Shown here: positions 11,834 to 22,044 of the stretch, piece after piece
How the letters are laid out: each line of letters begins with the position of its first letter
Numbering within the stretch: position 1 is the stretch's first letter
From: Arenicola marina
Lineage: Eukaryota > Annelida > Polychaeta > Arenicolidae
Assembly: GCA_964019135.1 (NCBI GenBank)
Contig: OZ025252.1
Coordinates: 6,340,823-6,404,822, forward strand
Direction of reading: 5' to 3'
DNA length: 64,000 bases
Made by a program: the position numbers and the translations under genes
The notes under the pieces: generated by a model
Databases searched by the model: none
Seen by the model: the letters and a program-made list of their open reading frames with translations, nothing else
Told to the model about the DNA's origin: nothing

Positions 11834-12660
11834 CTACATGTTATCAACCAGTACTTCGCGCAGGAAGCGGAGCGTGTCTTTGGACTTGAGAATCCCGTTG
11901 TGGGAGGTGTTTGGGAACTCGCGGGTGACGACCATGTTCTCGTCTGTGTCCTGCCAGGCCCGGCAGGCGGCGGCACTGCGCAGGTTCACCGTGCCGTCGC
12001 CGTCCCCCGTCACCCACTGCGGCTGGTCGTCCGGGAACTGCCCCTCGCCATACACCAACGCGTCGGGGGTGGGCACCCCGGAGCTGTACACGCAGAAGGC
12101 GTCCACCCCGGGGGGCTGGGTGTAAAACCCCGCCATCTCGGCCTGGAAGTGCTTCCACATGGACTGGCCCTGGGGGAACCCCAAGTCCCGGAAGAGGGCG
12201 TTTAGGTCAGCCAGGGTGTAGTTGCGGTCCGGGGTTGTGACCAGCACCTCCTGGTGGCTCCACTCGGCGGGGGACGGCAGCATCATCATGCTGGACTCGC
12301 AGGCGCGCTGCACGTTACGGAAGCTCAGAGGGTGGAGACTCTTGTGGCGCCATGTGTAGCCCGAGATCATGGCGTTGACCATCATAACGGAACCCCGCCA
12401 CGGGGAGTTGAGCGTCACCATAGACTGGACGTATTTCCTCTTCCAGCTCTCGTCCTGGTGGACCAGGAAGTAGTGGGTCAGCGGGCCGCCCATGCTGTGC
12501 GCCAGCAGAGTCACGCGCACGTTCCCATTCTCCCGATACGTCGCCTCCACCAGGCGGCGCAAGCGGTCGTAGAAGTTGGGCATGGAGGGCGCCCCGTAGC
12601 GGAAGTCATAAGGCGCCCCTCGCAGGTTCAGACCCGACACGTAACCCATCTGACGTAAGC
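11834..12660 (-). CDS. PLA2G15: PLA2G15 exon 3 (catalytic part)
   Basis: Acceptor TCTGTTGCAG|GC at 12661; runs to the stop at 11834. It carries the Ser216 elbow, the Asp motif and His414, so all three catalytic residues lie in one large exon. The upstream open stretch to 12736 is intron. Confidence 0.92.
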
Positions 12661-15600
12661 CTGCAACAGACAACGCGCTCATTGGTATGTCGCCGATCTC
12701 TCTCTCCCACTGATTGCCCACATAAAGAGATACCAAACTGATCAGTCACAACACAAAAGAGACACCCGATCGCTTTTTACAGTGCTAACATATATTACAA
12801 CATGCGTTCTTTATCTTATACTTAAATAACATTATTGTGTAAACAATATTTATTTACTATTGGCAAACAATACAAAGTACTATATTTACGCCTCTAATTA
12901 ATAACAATTAAAATTAAAATTGCACTAAAATCGATGGCTTAAGGACTCTTACAAAGCCTTAACAAGTAGTATTGCCGAGCGCACCGTCTCATTACTGCCA
13001 CTGATAGTTAGACACAGCAGATGGCTGGAGCACGGCTTGTGACTGACCTTTGATGAGCGGCGCGGCGTACGACCCGACGCCCGCCAGCCAGGCGGCCACT
13101 GAGGGGTCCAGGTACTCAATGGTGCGGGTCTCCCCCCACCCGGGGACACGTATCTCCACCCCCTCCACCGAACTGTACCGCTCTGTAACCTCGTCGAACG
13201 TCAATTTGTTGAACTCGGCCCAGCAGTCCATGTTGGCTGGAAAGTATGATCCAGTGTTATGTGTTGATAATAGGCCTAAATGGCATGCGGCTCGCAACAT
13301 TGGGTATGCGCATTGGTCTCATATCACCGCCCCACTCCCCACCCCCACTCGGGCCAATCCCACGGCCAGAACCATCAGCTGTGTACGGGGTGAGAGACAC
13401 AGCCCAGTGGCATTTCATTGTAAAATGGAGGTCTGGGTTGACCATTTCAGGGTTGTGTCGGTTCAGAGGCGCCGCAGATCGACTGACACAGGCCGGGGTG
13501 GGGGGTGTGTGTGTGGGGGGGGGGGGGGGTGGTCGCGTACCGCCTACATAGAATCAATTCTATGAGGGGGGGGGGGGAGGGGGCAAAGGGGAGGGGGGGG
13601 GTTGCCATATTACGAAGAATACTTTTCTTTATTCCCAGGTCACGATAAATTAAAAGCAGAACTCTTCGCATGCAATGGAAGGGTGGATACACGATACTAA
13701 ATAGACGATTTCCCGATTCACGGGCATTTAATATTAAATTCCCAGTTCACGATTAATGAAAATCCTTGATCACGGCGGTCGGCTAATACCCCATTCCCAG
13801 TTCACGAAGAATTATTTTCCTCATTCCCAGTTCACGGTGAAATGAAAAGCCCAATCCCTATGTAGGCGGTGGGCGACCCCCCCCCCCCCCCCCCCCCCAC
13901 CGGGCCTGTGTCAGTCGATCTGCGGCACCTGTGTGTGGGTTGTGTGGCCGCGTTGTGACGTCATTCACAAAGTCTGTCCCCATAACTATGTGCATTCACA
14001 ACTCAATTGCTAGGTCAGTAAACAGGAAGTAATGTGTCAACCAATTAGCATGGCTAAACAGCTAGTGATCATGTGATGACCTTCCACACGTGCATTGATC
14101 CAAGCTCCCCGCACGGTGGCGCTACGTCGGGGGCAAATTTCAAGATTCTTGAAATACGATCAAATGAGCTGTAATTTCTTGCAACATTATACTTTGCAGG
14201 AATAAAACATAAAACTAACGAGCTCTGTGTATTAATGCAGCAAAACACATCTTGTACCTTTCGAAAAAGTTATACTTTGACTGAACTCTTTCTTTTCATC
14301 ACTATTTTGTAGAAATGCGCGGCGCATTTTTACTAACAATTTGCGCCGCGCCGCCCTGGCGAGCAAGTGCGAAAGTGCATTGATGAGGTAGGCGACAACA
14401 GAGATATTACGTACAGAGCCCTAGCGGAGTGAGTCGAAGGCAGAGAGTGGCATTGATCAACCTTTCTGCAGTGGGCAATAGGGCTATAAAGTCTCGTTCG
14501 CTTAGACTTCCGGTTTACTCATTTTGGGGACAAACAAACGAAGCACGTGTTCGGAACGAGTTTAGAAGCTCTGCGCACACTGGTATGCTGACTATCTGTG
14601 ACGTAGGCGTGACGTGTATGTTACGCAAAGAGAGAGACCGGGAACCAGACTACCTGCGCAAGTCAGGCGCCGAGGGGTGGGTCCATTGCGGAAGGCCTGG
14701 CGATATGATTCAGAATATTTAAGAAATATAGCTTAACAAAACGGATAGACGACATATTTTTTATTCGTTTGCTCCATCACAATGACGAATATTTGTTACG
14801 ACGGGACACTACGACTGAGAAACTAACGTTTTTTGCATTTCCTACGAAAACGAGGCATTATGACGTCACACGGATTCTCCCCGAGTGACAACGTTGGCGC
14901 AACGCTTCAAACAGAAAACTTACAGAAATGAAGAAACTTGGTCTTTCCGTGATCCAAAAGTGATACGAAAACATCCAACTGGTCTTGTTTTATCTTTACC
15001 ATGTGGTTTAATGACGCATCCGTGTGCTGTTACTCCATGCACTGCACAGTTTGACAGCGGAATGGTTAAGTCGATCACTTGCTCTCGCCATTTTTGTTAC
15101 CGCGGAGGCACGCGAAACTCTGTGACGTCACTCGCTGTGTGGTGAACTTGCGAAAGCCCGGGTGCAGGGCTAAATTTAGAACGTTATTTTTAGCTTTCGA
15201 GTATTTTGAAGACGGATTTTTCCTTGTATATTCCCAAAGTTCTGCGCTTCGTCGCCTCCAAATATTTTAACGTATATCTCTCATAGCCATGTTTAGTGAA
15301 ATGGTACTCATAGTCTTTAGAATAAACCTGGAAAGAAATTGACTTATAGCTGCCTATACTTCAACATGGAGCACGTGTGTTTGTTTGTCCCCAAAACTGA
15401 AGTCTCGCGGCCCGATCGCGAGAACTGTATAGCCCTATAGGGCTGTACAGTTCTCGCGGGTTCTATTTCCGGTTTAGGTCTTTTGGGGACCAACAAAAAA
15501 ACACGTGCTCTTAGAACGAGTGCGCATCACGCTGGTGCCTTGCTGCAACTGCGTGACGCGCACTCATTGTAGTCAACGTTTTAGTGTTGGGAACCGGCCA

Positions 15601-18600
15601 GCTGCGCGGTTTGTGCGTGAAGATTATTTTGAGCCCTATTTTGAGCCAAATCATCCATGTTTACAGTTTTACGACAAACGGAGCACCATTGTCCTCACCT
15701 GCTCAGTCCATATAAGGAGCGTTGTTACGTAACCATAGATACCGCGCGCAGACACGCGCGTCATGATGATTATTACGTCATACGACATGGAAAACCCCGC
15801 GCAACACATTATATCGCCTGACACTGACAGTCACTCAATTCAATTCTTTATTTGGTCTACGACATGTAAATACACGCGTGTTGCCATGCAACGAGAACAC
15901 AGAAACAGAACATTTTACACACGTTCTTTCATGGCTACGTCGATAAATTTACCGACCGCAAACAGTGCCGCAGGGTGATCGCTTGAGAGCAGGTCATTTA
16001 AGCCTTTATGTCCCTCCCCACTAAAGGATAACCCCAACCCCATAATTTCGGTTTTAAGTATTTTTCTATGCTTAGAGAATTTTTCGCAATGCAACATAAA
16101 ATGAATCTCATCTTCCACACACCCAGATGTACACTGTCTACATACACGTTCTGTGGCAGGTACTGGTATTGGCTTATTGTATCGGCCGAGCTCGATTTCG
16201 AGTTGGTGGCTTGATAGTCCGAGTCTGGCAAACCACCGTTGATATTTCTTAGGTAGTCCAGCACCGAGATAAGGTTCCATGTTGTAATTAGATTTTAAGG
16301 TTGCATATGTTCGTAATTTATTACCCCCTCCCGATGTGCCAGTGCTCGATCTTAAAGTTTTCCAGAATTGTGTTTTATACTCCTCTTCCAGCTTGTTTTG
16401 AATATGGGAGAACATGCGTGTGCTACCGTCTCCCCATCTCTTATCCAAACAGTTATGTACCCCAGCCTTAGATAATATACATTTAATAGCAGACGCTAAG
16501 GTGTGAGTCCCATTTCCATCACAGTCCATTTCCGTTTTAAATGCTGCGCGGAGTATTTTGTTTTTACTGGTCAAGATATGGTCCCAAAAGCGAACGGTTT
16601 GTGTCATGACATAAATTAATAAGGGGTATTGCCCTAGTTCGGCATAGGCCCCGATGTTGGATGCATTTCGCGGTACCTGTAGGAGGCTCTTGCAAAACTT
16701 GGTCAGTAATTGTTCGGCATTACATTGTGTCATTTTGTTAAAGACATCTGATGATGTTACGAGTTCCTGCACCCATACTGGACAGCCGTAAGTGGCGATA
16801 GGCCTGATCATACTATTAAAAAGAGATAGATGGACCTGTGGTTCGAGTATATTACATGAGAACAGTGAGCTTCTTAAATTAAACATAGCCTTCGATGCCT
16901 TTTGGACTAGTACCTTCATAGCAAGTTTGAATGATCCTGATTTTGTAAAAGTAACACCTAAATATGTGTAATTGTCCACTTGTTCTAAGTGAAGACCTTT
17001 GAGATAAAACGTCACCTCGCGTGCCCGTAGGCCGCCCTTCTGAAATATCAAAATTTTAGTTTTATCAGTATTTATCGTCATGCCCCATCTGTCACAAAAG
17101 GTACCTAAGCATCTCAAAGCATTTTGTAGACCGGTGGGAGATTTTGATATAAGGAGTAAGTCATCAGCATACAACAGACATTCAATGGAAAGGTCTTGTA
17201 ACCGTACAGGATCAATGTTCGTATTTTTTAAATTGTCAACCAAATCATCGATAAATACGTTGAAGAGAGTTGGGCTCAGCGAATCTCCCTGTTTGATGCC
17301 AATATTAGTCTTATATGCCTCTGTTATGCCGGCGGAGAGCTTTACACTGTCCTGGGTTGTCATATACATGTTTTTAATGATGGAATAAAAGTTTCCGCCA
17401 ACTCCGACACGAAGTAGTTTTAAGAAAAGGTTGTTTCTCGGCACACTGTCGAAAGCTTTTCTAAAATCGACGAAACAGCAATATAGTTTTCTTTTATTAT
17501 GCTGTACGTATTTATTTATTACGCTTTTTAGAGTGCATATGTGATCTGTCGTGCTAAAGCCTTTACGAAAAGCTGCTTGGTTGTTACTTATTATGCCACG
17601 TTGTTCTAGATAGTTGCTTAATCGGTTGTTTAAGACACTATTAAAAACTTTTCCCAGGCAACTCGAGATGGTTATTCCTCTGTAGTTGTTACAGCTCTTG
17701 GGGTCTCCTTTTTTAAATATAGGCACCTGGTACCCAATATTCCATTCAGTGGGGTAAGACCCAGACATAAAGATATGGTTAAAGAGTTTTGTTAAGCTCG
17801 GCAGTATAATACCACTGGCGCATTTAAGCATCTCATTTGCAATCATATCGGCGCCGACTGATTTGTTGTTCTTAAGTTTCTTAATAACGTCCTTAATTTC
17901 CTTTATGGTAATAGGAACGTCCAGCATTAAGTGTTTTGAATTGAATGTTTGACCCTCCCTGTTATGAAGTTCGTCTTGCAGATCAGGGTGCATTTTGCGG
18001 GCGTTACCCTTATTTCCAAGATCCCGAAAGTGGTTGTACCACTGTTCGCTTGTAATGTCTTCGCTTACCTTGTAGGCCCCATCACTCGATAGTTCTTTAA
18101 GTTTGTCGAGGGTTTTCCAGAAGGCCTTGGTATCAGATTTTTCAAGTGTAAGTAGTTTTTGGAGTAACCCGTTTTTGTAATTATTTTGGCTATATTTAAT
18201 GAGCTTTTTATATTCATTGCATTTTCGGTAGTACCTATCCCTGAGTTCCCTATGAAAAGGGTCTGCTTCAAATCGCCTTTTTAGTTTGCGCATCTCAGTT
18301 CTAGAAGTGTAGCAGGCTCTGTCAAACCACTTATGTTTGGGAGATTGTTTATTTTTGTTAAGTATCTTCTTTGGGGCTTTCAGCTTTAGGCTGGTTTGAG
18401 CTGCCAGTTTTATTATCTGATTGAAATCTTGCAGCATTTGTTCATTGTCTCATGAGACAACCGCATTCTGGTTTATCAACTAAGCTTATCTAACCAATCA
18501 TACATTACATAAATCTACTCGGATGGTTATAATTCGGATATGCACATAACTTCAGTGGTTATTTTTGCTTCGAAGGACAGCTTTAGCCGATCTTGTGTGT

Positions 18601-20664
18601 GAGGCGAGTGAAGGCAAACAATCGGAAGGTAGGCAGCAGGTACAGGCCTTTGATGCTAGGCATTGACGTAGCGCATAGGTATCCCCGTCTCGTGGGGTCT
18701 CGATAAGATCCCGAAGTGACAGTACAGCCCTATATGAATACTTAGGGGCGCACCATTTCATATCAGGGGGCGGGGCAGGGGGGGGGGGAGGGGCCTAGAA
18801 AATATTTAAAAAAAAATAGTTTGTTGGAACTATTTGGGGGAAAAAAATGTTTGCTAGCCAGATGCTACAAAAAAAATAACTTGCTTTCATAATTCAAAAA
18901 GAAAAATGTTTGACACCGTATAAATAAATTTCGAATGGAATTACCAGGCTAAAAATTATTTGATGACAAAGACACAAAAAACAAAAAATAAATGTCAATA
19001 AATTTGTGAAAAATAAAAAAAATGCATGGTAATTTATTTTCTAGCCCCACCCCCTCCCCTTGATATGAAATGGTGCGCCCCTTCATAGTTACTACCTCAG
19101 TAACTTTGCTTAAGACGTTGTGTGACGTCACGCCTTGGTCTCAAGTGTTTATTATCTAGAAGAATGCACGGGGAACAGACCTAACCGTGCCACCTCCTCC
19201 CACCCCCCTGTCCCGCCCACCTCCTCCCACCCCCTGTCTGCATCCTCCGACCCCCCTGTCCCGCTCACCTCCTCCCACCCCCTGTCTGCATCCTCCGACC
19301 CCCCTGTCCCGCTCACCTCCTCCCACCCCCTGTCCCGTTCTTTCATTTATTAGCAGATAAGTGACCCGCCGCGAATTGTTATGATATGATAAGACATGCC
19401 GTGGTGTGGTGACCCTGACTGTTACCACGCGATTGATGTAGGCCAGCTGTTCTTAATAGTTAATAGCTCTCGTAGGGTCCTATGTCAAAGCTTAGCAATT
19501 TTTGGCAGAAAAACTACTTAGGCGATTTACATAATTCAAAGACGTGATACAAGTTACCTACGGGCTCAATACGTGACATAATGTACAGCGTCATTAAACG
19601 TGAACCTTATAGCGACTTTCCCGATTTTTTTTACCATCTACCAATGGTTAAGGAACAAACAAAAAATCCTGTGACCTTGACCTTTGACGTACATACCCCG
19701 CTTACGAACTTGACCGAGCCATGTCGGATACCTATCGATGGGTAAAGTTACAGAACGAAATGTTGCGTTCTGCGACCTACAGAGCGCACACACACACACA
19801 CACACATACAAACACCCACACATACATACATACACACAGACATACCAACGTAGTGATAGATGCCGGAAAAATCGTAGATTTTCCTTCATAACAATGGAAC
19901 GCATGTCAATGTTGAAGGGGTAGGGTGGTGTGTGGGGTAGCCCCAGTTCTGTGTGGGGTGGGGTGTAGGGTAGCCCCAGTTCTGTGGCCGTAGGACGGGC
20001 AAAAAATCTGACGTCTACTGTCAGATTTTTTGCCCGTCCTGCACAAGACAAAACTGGGGCGTGTGGGTGTTAGTGTTGGGGATTAGATCCGAAAGCTGCG
20101 ACCACACAGACATGGCCACGGCGGGGCGCGAAGCACCGACCCACGTGCCATTCGGCTCTCATCTGTGACCAGAGCGCTCTAGCCCACTGAGCTATCTGGG
20201 CATCCCCTATATTAATTAGCCATGAAGAACACGGGCTCTTCAGGGCTAGGTCAGAGTCAAACAACCTTGAAATGGGGTTGTTCCAGACCCAAATGGTAAA
20301 TTAGTACTTAAACACATCAATGTATCATGTATATTGGGTATGATAAACCTGCGGATTGACATGGGGTCCCACCTGGTAAGAACTGCCAGAGGTTGACCCA
20401 GTCCCTGATCCACCCCTTGGTCTTGGTGGGGCAGCCTTCCTTCACCGGGGTGGCCATGTCCAGCTTCAGGTCCAGCTGGTTGCCGCCGTGACCCGGGATG
20501 AACACCACGGGGGACAGGCTCCCGAAGGCCTCGTCGCTCCGGCTCTCCGACGACGACAAGGCCGAGCGGACCCCCCGCGCACTCCGGGCCGCCGAGGGGG
20601 GCGTGAGGATGATGAGCAGCACCCCTACCGCCAGGCCCAGGGGTGACCAGGGTGAGGGCGACAT
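11834..20664 (-). CDS. PLA2G15: Group XV (lysosomal) phospholipase A2, LCAT-like, three exons
   Basis: Coding exons 20664-20373, 13236-13048 and 12660-11834 (292, 189 and 827 bases) join in phase to 435 residues plus stop; the human protein is 412. Residues 1 to about 27 form a signal peptide (APOLAR core GLAVGVLLIILT). Family blocks follow: VVFIPGHGGNQL, a DCW near residue 100, VRVPGWG-type motif, RGAPYDFR, and the lipase elbow AHSMGG with Ser216. The acid lies in GDGDGTVNLRS (Asp380 or 382) and the histidine is His414 in NTSHNGIL. Cysteines before TKTKGW and in DCW match the lid disulfide. The enzyme deacylates and transacylates phospholipids in lysosomes. GDGDGTVN and GAPYD favour PLA2G15 over LCAT. 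Intron 1 is about 7.1 kb and full of mobile elements; intron 2 is 387 bp. It looks intact. Confidence 0.93.
13048..13236 (-). CDS. PLA2G15: PLA2G15 exon 2
   Basis: Bounded by acceptor TACTTTCCAG|CC and donor AAAG|GTCAGT. It joins exon 1 so that the split codon becomes Ala, giving FLPANMDCW, which aligns with the LPxxxDCW region of PLA2G15/LCAT. The exon also encodes EIRVPGWGETRTIEYLDP. Confidence 0.9.
13463..13936. mobile_element. Foldback element in PLA2G15 intron 1
   Basis: Two inverted arms of about 75-85 bp face each other (13466-13552 and 13857-13932). Each contains GCCGCAGATCGACTGACACA, then a long G or C run, then CCGCCTACATAG. The centre holds several diverged copies of TTCCCAGTTCACGA. 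No coding sequence and no clear target duplication are seen. Confidence 0.65.
14101..14449. mobile_element. 349-bp element with 9-bp target duplication
   Basis: Flanked by exact direct repeats GCATTGATC at 14092-14100 and 14450-14458. The element runs from CAAGCTCCCCGCACGGTGG to GTGAGTCGAAGGCAGAGAGTG and has only weakly inverted ends (CA...TG). A 9-bp duplication is usual for Mutator-like DNA transposons; the family is not otherwise shown. An internally deleted relative in opposite orientation lies at 31724-31806. Confidence 0.6.
14474..15438 (+). mobile_element. Inverted-repeat DNA element, family ATAGGGCTATA, copy 1
   Basis: Terminal inverted repeats of about 70 bp: the left end reads ATAGGGCTATAAAGTCTCG then TTTTGGGGACAAACAAACGA, and the right end carries GTTTGTTTGTCCCCAAAA and TATAGCCCTAT. 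The interior is shared with the inverted copy at 41541-42605. An 86-codon frame (14885-15145) is conserved in both copies, but no transposase domain is recognised. Confidence 0.75.
15439..15650 (+). mobile_element. Truncated left end of the ATAGGGCTATA family, abutting copy 1
   Basis: Immediately after copy 1 a second left end begins (AGGGCTGTACAGTTCTCGCG, then TTTTGGGGACCAAC). It fades out after about 200 bp. The junction forms a near-perfect palindrome of about 42 bp at 15418-15459. Confidence 0.6.
15829..18455 (-). mobile_element. 5'-truncated non-LTR retrotransposon (LINE)
   Basis: On the minus strand the element holds a reverse-transcriptase frame (18437-15915) and then a short 3' UTR ending AATAAAGAATTGAATTG near 15835. 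The tandem AATTG resembles the short repeat tails of non-LTR elements. The endonuclease part is absent, so it is 5' truncated near 18440-18455 (a TTGTCTCATGAGACAA palindrome lies there). It sits in PLA2G15 intron 1 in the same orientation as the gene. No target duplication was found. Confidence 0.85.
15915..18437 (-). CDS. LINE reverse transcriptase (840 codons, open)
   Basis: RT blocks appear in order from about residue 200: SCLGKVF, QAAFRKGFSTTDH, CCFVDFRKAFDSV, IGIKQGDSLSPTLFNVFIDD, and the catalytic LLYADDLLL, followed by the NTDKTKILIF region and a thumb. A Cys/His cluster near the C-terminus (ERVCRQCTSGCVEDEIHFML) fits the post-RT segment seen in many LINEs. The upstream endonuclease is missing, so the first ATG is just the first one in the truncated copy; an in-frame stop lies a few codons upstream. 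The unbroken frame suggests recent insertion. It looks like the Jockey/CR1/L2 assemblage, but the clade is not assigned. Confidence 0.85.
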   Translation of the reverse strand: MLQDFNQIIKLAAQTSLKLKAPKKILNKNKQSPKHKWFDRACYTSRTEMRKLKRRFEADPFHRELRDRYYRKCNEYKKLIKYSQNNYKNGLLQKLLTLEKSDTKAFWKTLDKLKELSSDGAYKVSEDITSEQWYNHFRDLGNKGNARKMHPDLQDELHNREGQTFNSKHLMLDVPITIKEIKDVIKKLKNNKSVGADMIANEMLKCASGIILPSLTKLFNHIFMSGSYPTEWNIGYQVPIFKKGDPKSCNNYRGITISSCLGKVFNSVLNNRLSNYLEQRGIISNNQAAFRKGFSTTDHICTLKSVINKYVQHNKRKLYCCFVDFRKAFDSVPRNNLFLKLLRVGVGGNFYSIIKNMYMTTQDSVKLSAGITEAYKTNIGIKQGDSLSPTLFNVFIDDLVDNLKNTNIDPVRLQDLSIECLLYADDLLLISKSPTGLQNALRCLGTFCDRWGMTINTDKTKILIFQKGGLRAREVTFYLKGLHLEQVDNYTYLGVTFTKSGSFKLAMKVLVQKASKAMFNLRSSLFSCNILEPQVHLSLFNSMIRPIATYGCPVWVQELVTSSDVFNKMTQCNAEQLLTKFCKSLLQVPRNASNIGAYAELGQYPLLIYVMTQTVRFWDHILTSKNKILRAAFKTEMDCDGNGTHTLASAIKCILSKAGVHNCLDKRWGDGSTRMFSHIQNKLEEEYKTQFWKTLRSSTGTSGGGNKLRTYATLKSNYNMEPYLGAGLPKKYQRWFARLGLSSHQLEIELGRYNKPIPVPATERVCRQCTSGCVEDEIHFMLHCEKFSKHRKILKTEIMGLGLSFSGEGHKGLNDLLSSDHPAALFAVGKFIDVAMKERV
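18747..19081. mobile_element. 335-bp MITE with about 50-bp inverted ends
   Basis: The ends are inverted copies: GGGGCGCACCATTTCATATC, a G-rich stretch and CCTAGAAAATA on the left, and the reverse complement on the right at about 19030-19081. The interior is A/T rich and non-coding. A target duplication could not be fixed. Confidence 0.75.
19185..19340. repeat. C-rich tandem repeat of about 46 bp, 3-4 units
   Basis: Units of CCTCCCACCCCCTGTCTGCA plus CCTCCGACCCCCCTGTCCCG; the first unit is diverged. Confidence 0.8.
19465..20040 (-). mobile_element. Truncated Helentron-like relative of the element at 689-1823
   Basis: Read on the minus strand, the sequence shares several ordered blocks with 689-1823: AAGGTCACAGGA, CTTAACCATTG, AGTCGCTATAA and a CTTGTAT...CGTCTTT stretch. 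It starts with an analogous hairpin: two 21-base arms at 19992-20012 and 20020-20040 with a 7-base loop. A CA/GT microsatellite (19789-19806) lies at the same relative place as the GTCT run of the other copy. Similarity stops near 19465, so the 3' half is missing. Confidence 0.6.
20085..20207 (-). mobile_element. tRNA-derived SINE, family B, copy 2 (partial)
   Basis: On the minus strand, box A (TAGCTCAGTGGGCTAGAGCG) and the GTGGCCATGTCTGTGTGGTC body match the copy at 9113-9376, while box B is altered (GCTTCGCGCCC). The 3' part and tail are missing, consistent with an older truncated copy. Confidence 0.65.
20373..20664 (-). CDS. PLA2G15: PLA2G15 exon 1
   Basis: Starts at the ATG at 20664, directly before the signal-peptide-like stretch, and ends at a CCAG|GTGGGA donor (phase 1). 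Encodes the signal peptide, a low-complexity Ser/Arg linker and the VVFIPGHGGNQL block. A GC-rich stretch upstream is a plausible promoter but shows no specific element. Confidence 0.9.
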
Positions 20665-21480
20665 GCTGTGTCCACCGCAGACAGACTGCCCGCTGTCTGC
20701 GCCCTCCTAACCTCCGTCACGAGCCTCGAGCCGCCGACTGACCGACTGGCAACCAACCCCCGGTCGACAACGCTCCGCTGTGTGAGGTAAGGCTAACTAC
20801 CTCCCAGTGTACCAAGTGAGCGATGTGACACCGACAGAGGGAGCGAGCGAGGATGAGTTCTGGCGTCACTTGGTGTGATAAGTGACTGACCAGTACCAAG
20901 ATCTGTCCACCCCGAAGCCGCCTCCTGTGACCCACTCTGTGATGAGTCCTTATACTATAGACGTGACTTGTTGCAAGTTCCACTCCGCCCTGTCCGAGTT
21001 CGACTGTCAACTGATGAACGCGGAGTCCTGCCGCCTGGTAGACTATAGGCTGGAGTCGGTCGGTGTGAGTGTCCCCCACACCCCGCGCCGCCCCCTGCAC
21101 TCCATGGGTGCCCGTCACCCCGACAGACGCCCTCCACCACCCCCTACCGCCCCGCCCACACCCCGTGTGCACGGTAAATCCACCCACCCGCTGTGGCCTT
21201 CGCTCAGTTCTGTGATTGGCTCCAGACATCTCCTGTTTAATGTCTGTCAGCACCAAACACAAAATGCCCACCTGTCCGCAGACTAGATCAAACATGGACC
21301 ATGAATGGCCGATCTAGAACTGGAGTCTATTAATAGAAGGCGATTCGAAACAATGTGTCGCACGAGGCTTTCGGTAGTATCGGATGACACAAGTGGAAGG
21401 ACCTGTGGCGGGTCGGGATCGGCGGTTTTTGACGTAGTACACACGTACTCAGTGCCCACGTGCTGACGTAGTGCACACAT
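20665..21480. other. Upstream flank of PLA2G15
   Basis: GC-rich sequence before the PLA2G15 start; likely 5' UTR and promoter. No TATA box or other specific element could be assigned. A 134-codon plus-strand frame (20882-21286) has no recognisable domain. Confidence 0.35.
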
Positions 21481-21484
21481 ACTG

Positions 21485-21730
21485 TTTATTTTTTAAGGCT
21501 CATATACTGCTTTATTATAAGGAAAAAATACATACTGTTTTTCTGTGACGTCATAGACACCTACTGTTTATCTCTGACGTAATATATCGATATGGTTTCT
21601 GTACGCACGGCCGCTTTGTGACGTAATAATCAATAGGGCCGTAGTGTGACCTAATACATCAATAGGACCGTAGCGTGACGTAATAAATGTGACGTAATAA
21701 TCAATAGAGCCGTAATGTGGGGCCGTGGTG
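21485..21730. repeat. Degenerate tandem repeat around GTGACGTAATA
   Basis: Diverged units with GTGACGTAATA and ATCAATAGGGCCGTAG, about 35-40 bp apart, roughly five copies. Confidence 0.6.
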
Positions 21731-22044
21731 TGATGTCATTCACAGGTGTGATCACTTACGGAGGTCTGACGCCCTACTCATACGCTGTACTTTGGATACG
21801 CTAATGTACTTAACGCTAAGTAGAACAGTTGTCAAGCGTCTATCGGATCCAATGTAGACACATTTTCGACAAGGAGGTGGATATTCTCAATTAACTTAGT
21901 GTTAAAATTCTATTTGATACAATTTCTGTACTATGAATCCAATTTATGCTGACTTATATGAGGAGGCTACGACGGCAAAGGCACTTATGGCTAAGCTATG
22001 TGTGGTTTAGGAATACGGCCCCTGGCCCGTTTCATTTTGAGGGG

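Noticed and set aside
12661-12736. Longer start for PLA2G15 exon 3
   Set aside because: Upstream open sequence is intron: a clear TCTGTTGCAG acceptor at 12661 restores the family alignment and phase.
20882-21286. 134-codon plus frame upstream of PLA2G15
   Set aside because: No recognisable domain and proline-rich low complexity; more likely promoter-side GC-rich sequence.
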